Source: Terrimesophilobacter sp963702165 (GTDB taxonomy: Bacteria > Actinomycetota > Actinomycetes > Actinomycetales > Microbacteriaceae). Taken from it: DNA of 64,000 nt. Under the pieces are notes generated by a model. The model did no database searches, was not told where the DNA came from, and saw only the letters and a list, made by a program, of their open reading frames with translations. A program made the position numbers and the translations under genes. Each line of letters begins with the position of its first letter. Position 1 is the stretch's first letter. The stretch is from assembly GCA_963702165.1 (NCBI GenBank), contig OY969722.1, forward strand, positions 496,001 through 560,000. Direction: 5' to 3'. Positions 16,555 to 25,045 of the stretch are shown one piece after another.

Positions 16555-17031
16555 ATGACGCAACCGTCCCATTCAAGCACCATCGCCGGATGGCGCGAGT
16601 GGGTGAGCCTTCCCGGCATCGGCGTGCCGTGGATCAAAGCCAAGCTCGACACCGGCGCGCGCACGTCGAGCCTGCACGCGTTCGACGTCGAGGAGCTGGG
16701 TGAGGGTGGAGAACAGCGCGTGCGATTCTGGGTGCACCCGTGGCAGAACTCGGCTGATGACGCGACCGCCGTCGAATGCCCCATCCACGACCGGCGCACG
16801 GTGCGCAGCTCATCCGGTCACGAGGAGGAGCGCATCGTCGTGCTCATGGACGTTGCCATCCTCGGACGCACCGTCAGCGCGGAGGTCACCCTGAGCAACC
16901 GCGACTCGATGGGGTTCCGGATGCTCGTTGGCAGGGAGGCACTGCGGCAGTCGTTCATCGTCGACCCGGCGAGGTCGTTCGTGGGTGGCCGCGCGCCGCG
17001 TCGCGTCCGCCTCACCAACCGGGGGCGCTGA
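16555..17031 (+). CDS. RimK-associated retropepsin-like (ATP-dependent zinc protease/RimB-type) protein
   Basis: The 158-residue protein carries WVSLPGIGVPWIKAKLDTGARTSSLHA with the retropepsin-like D-T-G-A motif. Downstream are IHDRRTVRSSSGHEE, RTVSAEVTLSNRDSMGFRMLVGREALRQSFIVDPARSF. This is the Zn_protease/RimK-LysX family. In Pseudomonas the RimB homologue removes or trims the glutamate tails added by RimK. Here it is divergent from the rimK-like gene, supporting a ligase/protease pair. The start is ATG 16555 after GAGAAG. Confidence 0.9.
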   Translation: MTQPSHSSTIAGWREWVSLPGIGVPWIKAKLDTGARTSSLHAFDVEELGEGGEQRVRFWVHPWQNSADDATAVECPIHDRRTVRSSSGHEEERIVVLMDVAILGRTVSAEVTLSNRDSMGFRMLVGREALRQSFIVDPARSFVGGRAPRRVRLTNRGR

Positions 17032-17169
17032 ACCCGCGCTCGCCTCTGCACCCGGTAACCGAGTGTTCCCTCATAACCCGGCATCGGAGGCGGGGGCCGA
17101 GCGTAGCCTCTGGGTGGTGATGCCGGGGCATCCGGCGCAGCCGATCTCATTATCGAGAGGAGCAGCCCC

Positions 17170-18213
17170 ATGCGCGCTGTGGTGTTCGAGGACTTCAAGA
17201 CGTTTCCGGCCCTGAAGGACGTGGAGAAGCCTGTTCCAGGCCCGGGGGAGGTGCTGCTTAAGGTTGCCGGAGCTGGGGCATGCCATTCGGATGTCGCCAT
17301 CTACGACACGTTCGAGGCTGGCATGCCGGGCGCGCAGCCTCCCGCATTCACGCTCGGCCACGAGAACTCCGGATGGGTCGAAGAGCTCGGTCCCGGTGTC
17401 AGTGGCTTCACCAAGGGCGACGCCTACCTCGTGTACGGCCCCTACGGCTGCCAACGGTGCCCAGCGTGTTCCCGCGGCCAGGACACCTATTGCGAGAACG
17501 TCGCCGAGGTCGGCTCCCTCGGCATCGGTCTCGGCCGCGACGGTGGCATGGCCGAGTACGTTGTCGTGCCCGCGCGAAACCTCGTGCCGCTGGGCGACGC
17601 CGACCCGGTTGACGCCGCGCCGCTGTCGGACGCCGGACTGACGCCGTACCACGCCATCAAGAACTCGCTCGACAAGCTGAACAAGGGCGGCGCGACTGCC
17701 CTCGTGATCGGCCTCGGCGGACTCGGCCAGCTGGCCGTGCAGATGCTCAAGGCCATGACCGGCGCCGAGGTGATCGCTACCGACATGAAGGAGGATGCGA
17801 TGGCGCGCGCCGCGCAGTCCGGCGCGAAGACCGTGGGTGGCGGGCCAGACCAGGTGGCGCAGATCCGTGACCTCACCGGTGGTCGCGGTGTCGACGTGGC
17901 GCTCGACTTCGTAGGCGTTGCCCCAACGGTCAAGACCGCGATGGGCTCCGTCGCCCAGGGCGGGCGGGTCACCATCGTGGGGATCGCCGGCGGCCAGTAC
18001 ACCTGGGACTTCTTCTCGACCCCATACGAGGCGGAACTCACCAACACCTACTGGGGCACCATCCAGGACCTCTGGGAGGTCGTCGCGATGTACCGCGCTG
18101 GGCAATTGAAGCCAGAGGTAGAGCGTTTCAGCATGGACAACGCACTGGACGCGTACCGCAAGCTGCAGGCCGGAGAGATCTCCGGTCGTGGGGTTGTCGT
18201 CCCGCATTCCTGA
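17170..18213 (+). CDS. NAD(P)-dependent zinc alcohol dehydrogenase
   Basis: The 347-residue medium-chain dehydrogenase has the catalytic zinc ligands in GACHSD and LGHENSGWVEELG. A structural zinc four-Cys lobe is also present (YGCQRCPACSRGQDTYCEN). The Rossmann motif is VIGLGGLGQLAVQ, followed by an acidic residue in ATDMKED that suggests NAD preference. The resemblance is to Rhodococcus-type secondary alcohol dehydrogenases. An AGAGGAG site precedes the ATG. The physiological substrate is unknown. Confidence 0.93.
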   Translation: MRAVVFEDFKTFPALKDVEKPVPGPGEVLLKVAGAGACHSDVAIYDTFEAGMPGAQPPAFTLGHENSGWVEELGPGVSGFTKGDAYLVYGPYGCQRCPACSRGQDTYCENVAEVGSLGIGLGRDGGMAEYVVVPARNLVPLGDADPVDAAPLSDAGLTPYHAIKNSLDKLNKGGATALVIGLGGLGQLAVQMLKAMTGAEVIATDMKEDAMARAAQSGAKTVGGGPDQVAQIRDLTGGRGVDVALDFVGVAPTVKTAMGSVAQGGRVTIVGIAGGQYTWDFFSTPYEAELTNTYWGTIQDLWEVVAMYRAGQLKPEVERFSMDNALDAYRKLQAGEISGRGVVVPHS

Positions 18214-18311
18214 GCCGCCATTCCTGAGAGTTCGCCCCACTTGCTTGCCGCGTGGGCGGATGCCTGTGGATAGTTTTGTACGAATGTCTGTCGGTTGTGT
18301 TGCAATGAAGT

Positions 18312-19577
18312 ATGGAACAAATCAGCGACAGGGCGGCGGCGCTGGAGGCTCCACCGCCGGATCCGGCCGATCGGGTCGAGCCACGTCGGTTCGTCTTTGA
18401 CGCGCTGGATGATGCGATCGGCGCCGTGCAGACTGCGGATCGGATGATCGCGATGATCATGGCCGCTAGAGCGCGGCAGCTGCAGGTAGTTGTCGAGCTC
18501 AGCGAGCTGAATGGGATGTTCGCCAAGCCGATGCCATGGAAGCGGACGCTGGAGCAGCGAGCACTGCGGTTGGAAGTGGCGATGCGGTTGCGGATCTCCG
18601 AGCGGGCCGCGGAGGCCCAGTTGGCCGAGGCCGATCAATTGGTCAGCAAGTTGCCGGCGACGCTGGCCGGTTTGGCGGCGGGGGAGTTCTCCTACCGTCA
18701 TGCGCAGGTCATGGTCGAGCAGAGCATTGGATTGAGCGATGAGGACTGCGAGGCGCTGGAGGCGAAGGCCTTGCCCTATGCGGTCAAGCTGACACCGCCC
18801 CGGTTCAAGCAGAAGGTCCGCACCCTGCGTGAGCTGCTGCACCCCGAGGTGCTGGCCGAACGAAACCAGGCCGCTCGCGAACAGCGGCGCGTGGAGTTGT
18901 GGCCCGCCGAAGATGGGATGGCCTGGCTGAGCCTTCACTTGAGTGCGGAGGATGCGTTGGGGGCGATGAACCGGATCACCGCCCACGCGAAGCTGCTCTG
19001 CGGCAAGGAGGGCGAGTCCCGCACGGTGGCTCAGATCGGCGCCGACTTCGCTCGCGACCTGATGTTGGATGGGGTGCCCACCACAGGCAAGTGCGGGATC
19101 CGGCCGAAGGTGTTCGTCACCGTCCCGGTGCTGACCCTGCTCGGAAAGAGCGAGGCGCCTGGGAACCTGAACGGGTACGGCCCGATCGACGCCGACACCG
19201 CCCGCCGGATCGCGGCGCACGCGCCGTCGTTCATCCGGATCCTCACCCACCCGGAGACCGGCGCGGTGCTGTCCATTGGCCGCGACCGGTACCGGGTGCC
19301 GAAAGACTTGCGCGATGCGATCATCGCATTGGATGAGACCTGCCGCGCGTTCGGCTGCGGCGCGCTGGCCGGGCACTGCGACATCGACCATGTGCTCGAC
19401 TGGGCGTTCGCCGGGGAGACCAACCTCGACAACCTGATCGCCCTGTGCCGCAGCCATCACACCTTGAAGACCGCCGGCAAGATCAAGGCGAAGACCAAGC
19501 CCGGCCGCCAGGTCACTTGGACCGGGCCGAAGGGCGGCACCGCCACCACCGAACCAGCCATCACCCTGCGGCTATGA
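18312..19577 (+). CDS. HNH endonuclease with DUF222 domain
   Basis: The 421-residue protein has an N-terminal DUF222 helical domain (about residues 30-330) and a C-terminal HNH motif: CGALAGHCDIDHVLDWAFAGETNLDNLIALCRSHHTLK. The H-x-x-D-H-V and N...L-C-R-x-H-H residues form the nuclease site. Many copies of this family occur in actinobacterial genomes, where they behave as repeated genes of unknown role. The start is ATG 18312. The 98-bp spacer upstream has AT-rich stretches around TTTTGTACGAATG. Confidence 0.93.
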   Translation: MEQISDRAAALEAPPPDPADRVEPRRFVFDALDDAIGAVQTADRMIAMIMAARARQLQVVVELSELNGMFAKPMPWKRTLEQRALRLEVAMRLRISERAAEAQLAEADQLVSKLPATLAGLAAGEFSYRHAQVMVEQSIGLSDEDCEALEAKALPYAVKLTPPRFKQKVRTLRELLHPEVLAERNQAAREQRRVELWPAEDGMAWLSLHLSAEDALGAMNRITAHAKLLCGKEGESRTVAQIGADFARDLMLDGVPTTGKCGIRPKVFVTVPVLTLLGKSEAPGNLNGYGPIDADTARRIAAHAPSFIRILTHPETGAVLSIGRDRYRVPKDLRDAIIALDETCRAFGCGALAGHCDIDHVLDWAFAGETNLDNLIALCRSHHTLKTAGKIKAKTKPGRQVTWTGPKGGTATTEPAITLRL

Positions 19578-19694
19578 AGTGCCGGCTATGAAGCGCCGGC
19601 TATGAAGAGCCGACCATGAAGTGGTGGGCGGTGCAGCGTTGGTGAATCTCGCGACGCGCATCCGGACGCTGGGGGAACGCTCATCGGACGAAAG

Positions 19695-19713
19695 ATAGGC
19701 TTGCCTAACCTGG
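19695..19713 (+). promoter_or_regulatory. DtxR/IdeR-type iron box
   Basis: The 19-mer ATAGGCTTGCCTAACCTGG matches 14 of 19 positions of the DtxR-family consensus (TTAGGTTAGCCTAACCTAA), with GCCTAACCT perfect. It lies 36 bp before the ATG at 19749. The motif strongly suggests iron-dependent repression of the downstream gene. Confidence 0.65.
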
Positions 19714-19748
19714 GCCTGTTAAAACGTGCTGGCCCTAGAACGAAAGGC

Positions 19749-20534
19749 ATGATTCGCATCATGGGTTATATCAAGTCCGCTGCTCTCGAAGAGACTGGCT
19801 ACGTCGTACTCGACCGCTACAACCAGGAGATCGACCCCAAGGAGTGGCTCGACCTCGAGTGGGTCGACTGGAAGTCATCCGGTGACACCCGCTTCGCGCC
19901 GCTTGCAAGCGCCAAGGGTGAGGTCGAGGTCAACGGCTTCTGGAACCACCAGCCGCCGCGCACCGACAAGGACGGGGTCTGGATCCCGTCGCAGGTTGAG
20001 ATCGCACCCACGCTCACTCAGCGTGCGCAGGAGCCCGGCGCAAACGTCGGCCGCTGCCGTGTGATCGAACTGCAGCCGAACAGCTATGCGGACGCCCTCT
20101 ACAACCTGCACCAGGACGACAACAACCGGCTCAACCCTGACGGCACCGGTTGGATCGTCCGCGGGTTCTTCAACCTCACCGACGACAAGGACAGCTACTT
20201 CGTGCTGCGCGACAACCGCACCGACCCGAGCGTCGAGTACCGGATCGCCCTGCCGGCGGGTGCACAGCTGATCGTCGACACCCAGCGGCTGTGGCACGCC
20301 ACGTCCCACCCTGGTGCAGAGCCCCGCTACTGCCTGATCACCTCGTGGGAGTCCGGCCCGGAGCTCGACGCGTACATCGCGAAGTACAACGGCGTCAGCC
20401 GTGTGCCGAATGTCGAGGTGCCGCAGGAGCTGCTGGACGCAGGCCAGGCGGAGCAGACCCGTCGCCTCGAGGCGCGTGCCGCCTACTACGCGGCCAAGGG
20501 CAAGGCAGAAGCCACTGCGATGAGCGAAGCCTGA
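19749..20534 (+). CDS. Putative Fe(II)/2-oxoglutarate dioxygenase-like protein, iron-regulated
   Basis: The 261-residue protein has no family name I can give with certainty. It has the facial-triad spacing of non-heme Fe(II)/2OG oxygenases: H121-x-D123 (NLHQDDNN), H183 (TQRLWHATSHPG) and R193 ten residues later (PRYCLIT), where 2OG is usually bound. The middle reads like a double-stranded beta-helix (WIVRGFFNLTDDKDSYFVLRD). Starts are ATG 19749 or 19761. The upstream DtxR-type box and the downstream 15-bp hairpin make it a single-gene iron-responsive unit. The substrate is unknown. Confidence 0.65.
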   Translation: MIRIMGYIKSAALEETGYVVLDRYNQEIDPKEWLDLEWVDWKSSGDTRFAPLASAKGEVEVNGFWNHQPPRTDKDGVWIPSQVEIAPTLTQRAQEPGANVGRCRVIELQPNSYADALYNLHQDDNNRLNPDGTGWIVRGFFNLTDDKDSYFVLRDNRTDPSVEYRIALPAGAQLIVDTQRLWHATSHPGAEPRYCLITSWESGPELDAYIAKYNGVSRVPNVEVPQELLDAGQAEQTRRLEARAAYYAAKGKAEATAMSEA

Positions 20535-20551
20535 TTCCTTCCGAAGCAACG

Positions 20552-20583
20552 CGGATGCCCCGGTCGACCGACCGGGGCATCCG
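20552..20583 (+). terminator. Perfect 15-bp hairpin terminator
   Basis: The arms 20552-20566 and 20569-20583 (CGGATGCCCCGGTCG and its complement) are perfect, with only AC between, so the physical loop is a few bases larger. It lies 17 bp after the stop of the oxygenase-like gene. It has no T-tract, as usual for high-GC actinobacterial terminators. Confidence 0.8.
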
Positions 20584-20632
20584 TCGTTGACGGCTGTGCT
20601 CCGACGCGCTGTGAGAGTTCTCAGAAGACTCC

Positions 20633-20659
20633 TTGGCACTCAGCGCTGAGGCTTAATCT
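20633..20659 (+). promoter_or_regulatory. Candidate promoter for cupin gene
   Basis: TTGGCA (20633-20638) and TAATCT (20654-20659) are separated by 15 bp and lie 58 bp before the ATG at 20718. Confidence 0.4.
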
Positions 20660-20717
20660 GCATGCGACCGGGTCCGGTCGGGTCGGTCTTCGCATCAAAC
20701 ATCCTGGAGTGGTCATC

Positions 20718-21083
20718 ATGGAGCAACCGATGGAACAAGGAACCTTCGAGAAGCCTGACGATGTACGGGAGGGGTCGAACTGGCGGCTTGAACTCGTTGA
20801 CCTGGCCGGCGGCGCTCAAGTCGGCAGGCTCACACTGCAACCGGGATGGAAGTGGTCGACGGACGTCAAGCCGGTGGCCGGGACGGAGCTCTGCGAAGCG
20901 CCCCATCAGCAGTACCACATCGCTGGTCGCATCCACGTGATCATGAAGGACGGCACGGAAATGGAGGCAGGACCAGGCGACGTCATCTCCCTTCCGCCGG
21001 GGCACGACGCCTGGGTAGTCGGTGATGAAACGGCCGTTGTAGTCGACTGGCAGGGAGCATCGGTCTGGGCGAAGCCTCGCTGA
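20718..21083 (+). CDS. Cupin domain-containing protein
   Basis: The 121-residue single-domain cupin has motif 1-like APHQQYHIAGRIHVIMKDGTEMEAGPGDVISLPPGHDAWVVGDE. It includes the PGDV turn and PPGHD typical of small cupins. The usual second metal ligand of motif 1 appears as HQQYH. I chose ATG 20718 with TGGAG about 8 nt upstream; an in-frame GTG at 20709 is less likely. Function unknown. Confidence 0.85.
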   Translation: MEQPMEQGTFEKPDDVREGSNWRLELVDLAGGAQVGRLTLQPGWKWSTDVKPVAGTELCEAPHQQYHIAGRIHVIMKDGTEMEAGPGDVISLPPGHDAWVVGDETAVVVDWQGASVWAKPR

Positions 21084-21095
21084 GCGCCTCGCGAC

Positions 21096-22070
21096 TTACG
21101 GCGTTATGACGACCTTGCCGAGTGAGCGTCCCTCACCCACGCGGGCGAGCGCCTCCGGTACCTGATCAAGCGAGAACGTCCGGTCGATCCGGATGCCCAA
21201 CTCGCCGGCGACGCAGCGCTCGGCAACCGGCATGAAGTGCTTTGGTCCTTCGTGCGCCACGAGCAGACCCACGTGCCGACCGGTCAGGCCGCCCAGCGCG
21301 GCGCCGAGCGTCACCACCCGCAACAGAGTTCGCACAGTGCCGCCGACGCACAGGTAGCGGCCGCCGGGAACCAATGCCCGGCGGTAGGCGAACACCGAGC
21401 GGTGCGCGACGAGATCGAGCACAAGGTCGAACTGCCCCCGACGGGTGAAGTCGTCCAGACGGTAGTCGATGACGTCATCGGCGCCGAGGTCGCGCATGAA
21501 ATCGAGTTTGTGGTCGTTATCGACCGCGGTCACGTGGGCGCCGGCCAGCTTGGCGAGTTGGATCGCGAACGTGCCTGCTCCGCCTCCCGCCCCATTGATG
21601 AGCACCCGCTGACCGGCGCGGGCGCTGGCTGTTCCTTGCGATGCGATCGCGCCCGCTTGGGGGATGGTCGAAGCCTCGGCGAAACTCAACTCCGGCGGCT
21701 TGCGCGCGAGCGCGGTCTCGGCCACCAGCGCGTACTCGGCGAAGCCACCCATGAGAGCGAGATTGTCGCCGTACACCTCGTCGCCGACCTGCCAATTGGT
21801 GACCCCCGAGCCCACGGCCGTTACCCGCCCCGCGATGTCGGAGCCGAGAACCTTGCGTCCCGGCGCGAACAGTCCGCCCAGGCGCGCGTATCCGGGATTC
21901 CCCGTCAGTGTCTCCCAATCCGACAGGTTGATCGAGGTGGCTGCCACCTTCACGAGCACCTGCTTTTCGCCGGGCGACGGCACCGGGCGCTCCTCCAGCC
22001 GCAGCACTTCCGGCGGTCCGTACCGGTCGTAGACGACGGCTCTCATGCGCTCATTCCCACCGGCGGACAT
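21096..22070 (-). CDS. NADPH:quinone oxidoreductase-like, zinc-free MDR family
   Basis: The 324-residue medium-chain reductase starts MRAVVYDRYGPPEVLRLEERPVPSPGEKQVLVKV. It lacks the zinc-binding cysteines, contains NGAGGGAGTFAIQLAKLAGA as nucleotide-binding loop, and ends SLGKVVI. It is typical of quinone-oxidoreductase/zeta-crystallin-like enzymes. The ATG at 22070 is supported by a TAGGCT box 7 nt upstream (leaderless), although an internal start at MRAVVYD is possible. Convergent with the cupin gene. Confidence 0.92.
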   Translation of the reverse strand: MSAGGNERMRAVVYDRYGPPEVLRLEERPVPSPGEKQVLVKVAATSINLSDWETLTGNPGYARLGGLFAPGRKVLGSDIAGRVTAVGSGVTNWQVGDEVYGDNLALMGGFAEYALVAETALARKPPELSFAEASTIPQAGAIASQGTASARAGQRVLINGAGGGAGTFAIQLAKLAGAHVTAVDNDHKLDFMRDLGADDVIDYRLDDFTRRGQFDLVLDLVAHRSVFAYRRALVPGGRYLCVGGTVRTLLRVVTLGAALGGLTGRHVGLLVAHEGPKHFMPVAERCVAGELGIRIDRTFSLDQVPEALARVGEGRSLGKVVITP

Positions 22071-22077
22071 GCGACAA

Positions 22078-22083
22078 AGCCTA
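22078..22083 (-). promoter_or_regulatory. -10 box of leaderless promoter (quinone oxidoreductase)
   Basis: Minus-strand TAGGCT, 7 nt before the ATG at 22070. Confidence 0.5.
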
Positions 22084-22093
22084 GTGAAGCGTG

Positions 22094-23503
22094 TCAGGCG
22101 CCCCGGACCGGCACAGCGACATCGGCGCCACCCTCACGAGTGAGGCGCGCCCCCATCGTGACCATGGTGGGCGCAGGCACGAAACTGCCGGCGAACAGCG
22201 CTTCGCCCTGCCGGAATCGCGGGGAGCGGGCAAGCATCGCAAGGGGCACGAAGCCGAAGATGCGCGCAAGCTCATCGAGGTCGATGGGGGAGGTCATCTT
22301 CATCAGCGCCAGGTTGTCGCATTGCGAGATGATGCTCGGGTGGATGCGTGACGGGCGCTGCGTTGAGAGCAGGAGCCACAAGCCGAACTTGCGTCCTTCC
22401 GCCGCGATCTGGATGATCCGCTCCCGCACGGCGACATGCAGCGGGCTGGTCTCATCCGGCGAGCACAGGTTGTGGGCCTCATCGATCACGATCAGGATCG
22501 GACGGCGTTCCTCCCGCCGTGCCCACAGGTCCTCGAGCACGGCCATCGCGACCACCAGAGATTCATCCGGGAACTCGAAGCCACCGAGGTCGAGAACGGT
22601 CGCATCCGGTCGAGCCGTGATGACATCCGTTACCGCTTCCAGCCTGCCCGCCCAGACACTCCAGTCGGTCAGCCTGAGGTTTTCGATGCGTGCCGCCAGC
22701 GCCTCCGAGGTCGGGGTGCCGCGTTCACGGAGTGTCGGCACGATTTTCGCTGCATCGGTCGTGCCGAGGGTCTCTTCCAGGTGCATGAGTTCGTTGTACT
22801 CGGCACGGTTCTCAAGCGGATCGAGGTGCAGTAGCGCAGCCTTCGCCCGCACCGGAAGGTCGACGTACCGCACCCGCAGCGCATCCGGGTTCGGTGACGA
22901 CGGTCGCAGGATTCGGATGCTCCGTTCGGACAGAATGCGGGACTCCTCCGAATCGTCGCCTCCGCTGGGTTCGCGAAGCTTCACGAAATCAGCGTTCGGG
23001 TCGAGCACCACGATCGGGAGGCGGGTGCGTATGAGCAGCTGTTCGAGCACAACGCCGAGCGCATAGGTCTTGCCCGAACCGCTCTGACCGCACCAAAACG
23101 TGTGCCGATTGAACCGTCGGGGGAGGAGGTGTGCGGGGGTGCCGTCGGAGCCGAGCTGTGAACCGATGTGCAGCAACCTCCCTGTATCCCCGTACAAGAG
23201 GGCGATTGTGGCAGCATCCGCCCTCTCCATCTGCGCCGCCGCGAAGGTGACCGGTCGAGAATCGTCTACGCGTCCATCCGTGATGACGCCGAGGATGCTG
23301 CCCGATCCGTGAACGGTCCCGCGCTTGCCGAGGATGACATCGTTGATCTGACCGAGCTGGGCGGAGTCTTCGTGGCCTCGCAGGGTGACGAAAGCGCCCG
23401 GGTCGAAGGTCGCCCCGTGACCACCCTCGAATTGGAAATGCCGACCGTCCAGCGATGCCGCAGTGGAATGGCTGTCGGCAGCTTCAGACTGGTTCATCAT
23501 CGC
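22094..23503 (-). CDS. HerA/VirB4-like ATPase (DUF87-type)
   Basis: The approximately 469-residue protein has an N-terminal HAS-barrel-like region (FVTLRGHEDSAQLGQINDVI). It is followed by a FtsK/HerA ATPase with Walker A CGQSGSGKTYALG, Walker B PILIVIDEAHNL and the sensor-like STQRPSRIHPSIISQCDN. HerA-type ATPases pump DNA in end resection or mobile-element contexts. No NurA partner is adjacent, so the role is open. The frame is open to a TTG at 23569; I prefer the ATG ATG at 23503. Divergent from the membrane protein at 23700. Confidence 0.88.
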   Translation of the reverse strand, partial: AMMNQSEAADSHSTAASLDGRHFQFEGGHGATFDPGAFVTLRGHEDSAQLGQINDVILGKRGTVHGSGSILGVITDGRVDDSRPVTFAAAQMERADAATIALLYGDTGRLLHIGSQLGSDGTPAHLLPRRFNRHTFWCGQSGSGKTYALGVVLEQLLIRTRLPIVVLDPNADFVKLREPSGGDDSEESRILSERSIRILRPSSPNPDALRVRYVDLPVRAKAALLHLDPLENRAEYNELMHLEETLGTTDAAKIVPTLRERGTPTSEALAARIENLRLTDWSVWAGRLEAVTDVITARPDATVLDLGGFEFPDESLVVAMAVLEDLWARREERRPILIVIDEAHNLCSPDETSPLHVAVRERIIQIAAEGRKFGLWLLLSTQRPSRIHPSIISQCDNLALMKMTSPIDLDELARIFGFVPLAMLARSPRFRQGEALFAGSFVPAPTMVTMGARLTREGGADVAVPVRGA

Positions 23504-23699
23504 CGTCCATCGGGGCATGTTTCGCCGCAAGGCTAGCCCCGCCACGTGCAGAACCGAGTCATCCCCCAAGGGTGAGGCAGTCGCAACAACCCACGGTTAG
23601 TTTCGTGCCGTGGGAGCATTCGCGCCCGAGTTGGTGTGGGACAGCGGATCGGCTCTGAGAACCGAATTCGGAGAAGCCTAACGGGACAGGTGATGACTC

Positions 23700-25043
23700 G
23701 TGACAGATCCGGGAAACGCTCATCTGCAACGGCGGATTGACGAACTCGAGGCCGAAAACTCCCGGCTCAGGGAGCCGACCGAGGAGTCGTCGCGTCACCC
23801 GAAGCGCAGCTGGGCGTGGACGCTGCTCGCCGCGGTGCTGATCACGATCGGCGCACTTCTCGCCCCAGTGGCCGTCATCGCCTCATGGTCGAAGACCGAG
23901 CTGACCGACACCGGGCAGTTCGTCGCCGCGTACGCACCGCTGGCCCACGACCCCGCGGTTCAGGCCTACGTCACTGACCAGATCGTTGCTGTCATCAATG
24001 AGCGCGTTGACGTCGAGAAGCTCACGGCGCAAGTGATCGACGGCATCATCGCCCTGGGCACCGGTCCAGCTGCCACCGACGCGCTCAACCTGCTCAAGGG
24101 GCCCGCCGCGACGGGCATCGAGAACCTCATCCGGAATGGTGTGACCCGGTTCGTCGCATCCGACGCCTTCGCAAACGTCTGGGCAGCAGCCCTGCGCGTC
24201 AGTCACACGCAACTGGTCGCGGCGATGCAGAACGATCCGAATGCCGCACTCACGATCAGTCGAGAGGGCGCGGTCGGCATTCAACTCGGGCCCATCATCG
24301 AAGAAGTCAAGGCCGCCCTGCTCAGGCAGGGCATCGATATCGCGAGCCGGATCCCGCCGGTCGACCGCACGATCGAGGTTGCCCAATCTGACGCACTGCC
24401 AACGGTGCAAATCGTCTACGGGCTCACCGTCACCATCGGAACATGGCTTCCCTGGATCGCCATCCTTGTTCTCGCGGCTGGGGTGCTCGTCGCGCGGCGC
24501 CGCGTGATCGCGCTGATCTGGGCGGCCGTCGGCCTCGCTTTGGCGATGATCCTGACGCTTTCGGCGTTCGCCGTCGGCAACGTCGCCTTCACTTCGGCTG
24601 TCAGCCAGACCCATCTTCCCGCGAACGTGGCAAGTCTGCTCTACGAGACGGTGGCGGATGACATGCGAGCTACAGCCATCGCGGTGCTGGTTCTTGCAAT
24701 CGTCGTCGCGATCGTGGCGTGGATGGCAGGACCGTTCGAGGTTCCTCGCCGCCTCCGAGCGCTCTCACGGGAAGGAGCTGGCCGCCTGCGCGCATCCGCT
24801 GAGCGGCACGGCGTGACCACAGGGCGGACAGGTGAGTGGTTCTACGCACAGCGAGTGCTGTTGCGGGTGCTCATCGGTGCGGTTGCCGCCATCGTGGTGT
24901 TGTTCGTGCGACCGCTCACTCCGGGATTGATCATCTGGACGCTGGTGCTCGCGGTCATCGCTCTATGGATCCTGGAACTCGTGCAACGACCCGTCGTCAC
25001 CGTCCCAGCGGAGTCAGCCGTGAACGTGACGACAGAGCCCTGA
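23700..25043 (+). CDS. Hypothetical integral membrane protein with extracytoplasmic domain
   Basis: The 447-residue protein has a short coiled-coil-like N-terminus (LQRRIDELEAENSRLRE) and TM1 at about 37-62. An external helical domain (TELTDTGQFVAAYAPLAHDPAVQAYVTDQIVAVI) runs to residue 235. TM helices follow at about 245-270, 272-295 and 325-345, with two more near 395-435. The family is common in actinobacteria without assigned function. GTG start at 23700. It precedes a convergent pspA operon, which may hint at an envelope role, but that is inference. Confidence 0.82.
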   Translation: MTDPGNAHLQRRIDELEAENSRLREPTEESSRHPKRSWAWTLLAAVLITIGALLAPVAVIASWSKTELTDTGQFVAAYAPLAHDPAVQAYVTDQIVAVINERVDVEKLTAQVIDGIIALGTGPAATDALNLLKGPAATGIENLIRNGVTRFVASDAFANVWAAALRVSHTQLVAAMQNDPNAALTISREGAVGIQLGPIIEEVKAALLRQGIDIASRIPPVDRTIEVAQSDALPTVQIVYGLTVTIGTWLPWIAILVLAAGVLVARRRVIALIWAAVGLALAMILTLSAFAVGNVAFTSAVSQTHLPANVASLLYETVADDMRATAIAVLVLAIVVAIVAWMAGPFEVPRRLRALSREGAGRLRASAERHGVTTGRTGEWFYAQRVLLRVLIGAVAAIVVLFVRPLTPGLIIWTLVLAVIALWILELVQRPVVTVPAESAVNVTTEP

Positions 25044-25045
25044 GC

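Noticed and set aside
17053..17059. A further GGTAACC-like site upstream of the alcohol dehydrogenase
   Set aside because: A single heptamer with no partner copies; expected by chance in 64 kb.
18048..19460. 470-codon minus-strand ORF opposite the HNH endonuclease
   Set aside because: The plus strand carries the DUF222/HNH signature; the antisense product is Arg/Gln-rich without motifs.
21237..23066. 609-codon plus-strand ORF across 21.2-23.1 kb
   Set aside because: It overlaps two minus-strand genes (quinone oxidoreductase, HerA-like ATPase) with clear catalytic motifs; its Ser/Arg-rich translation has none.
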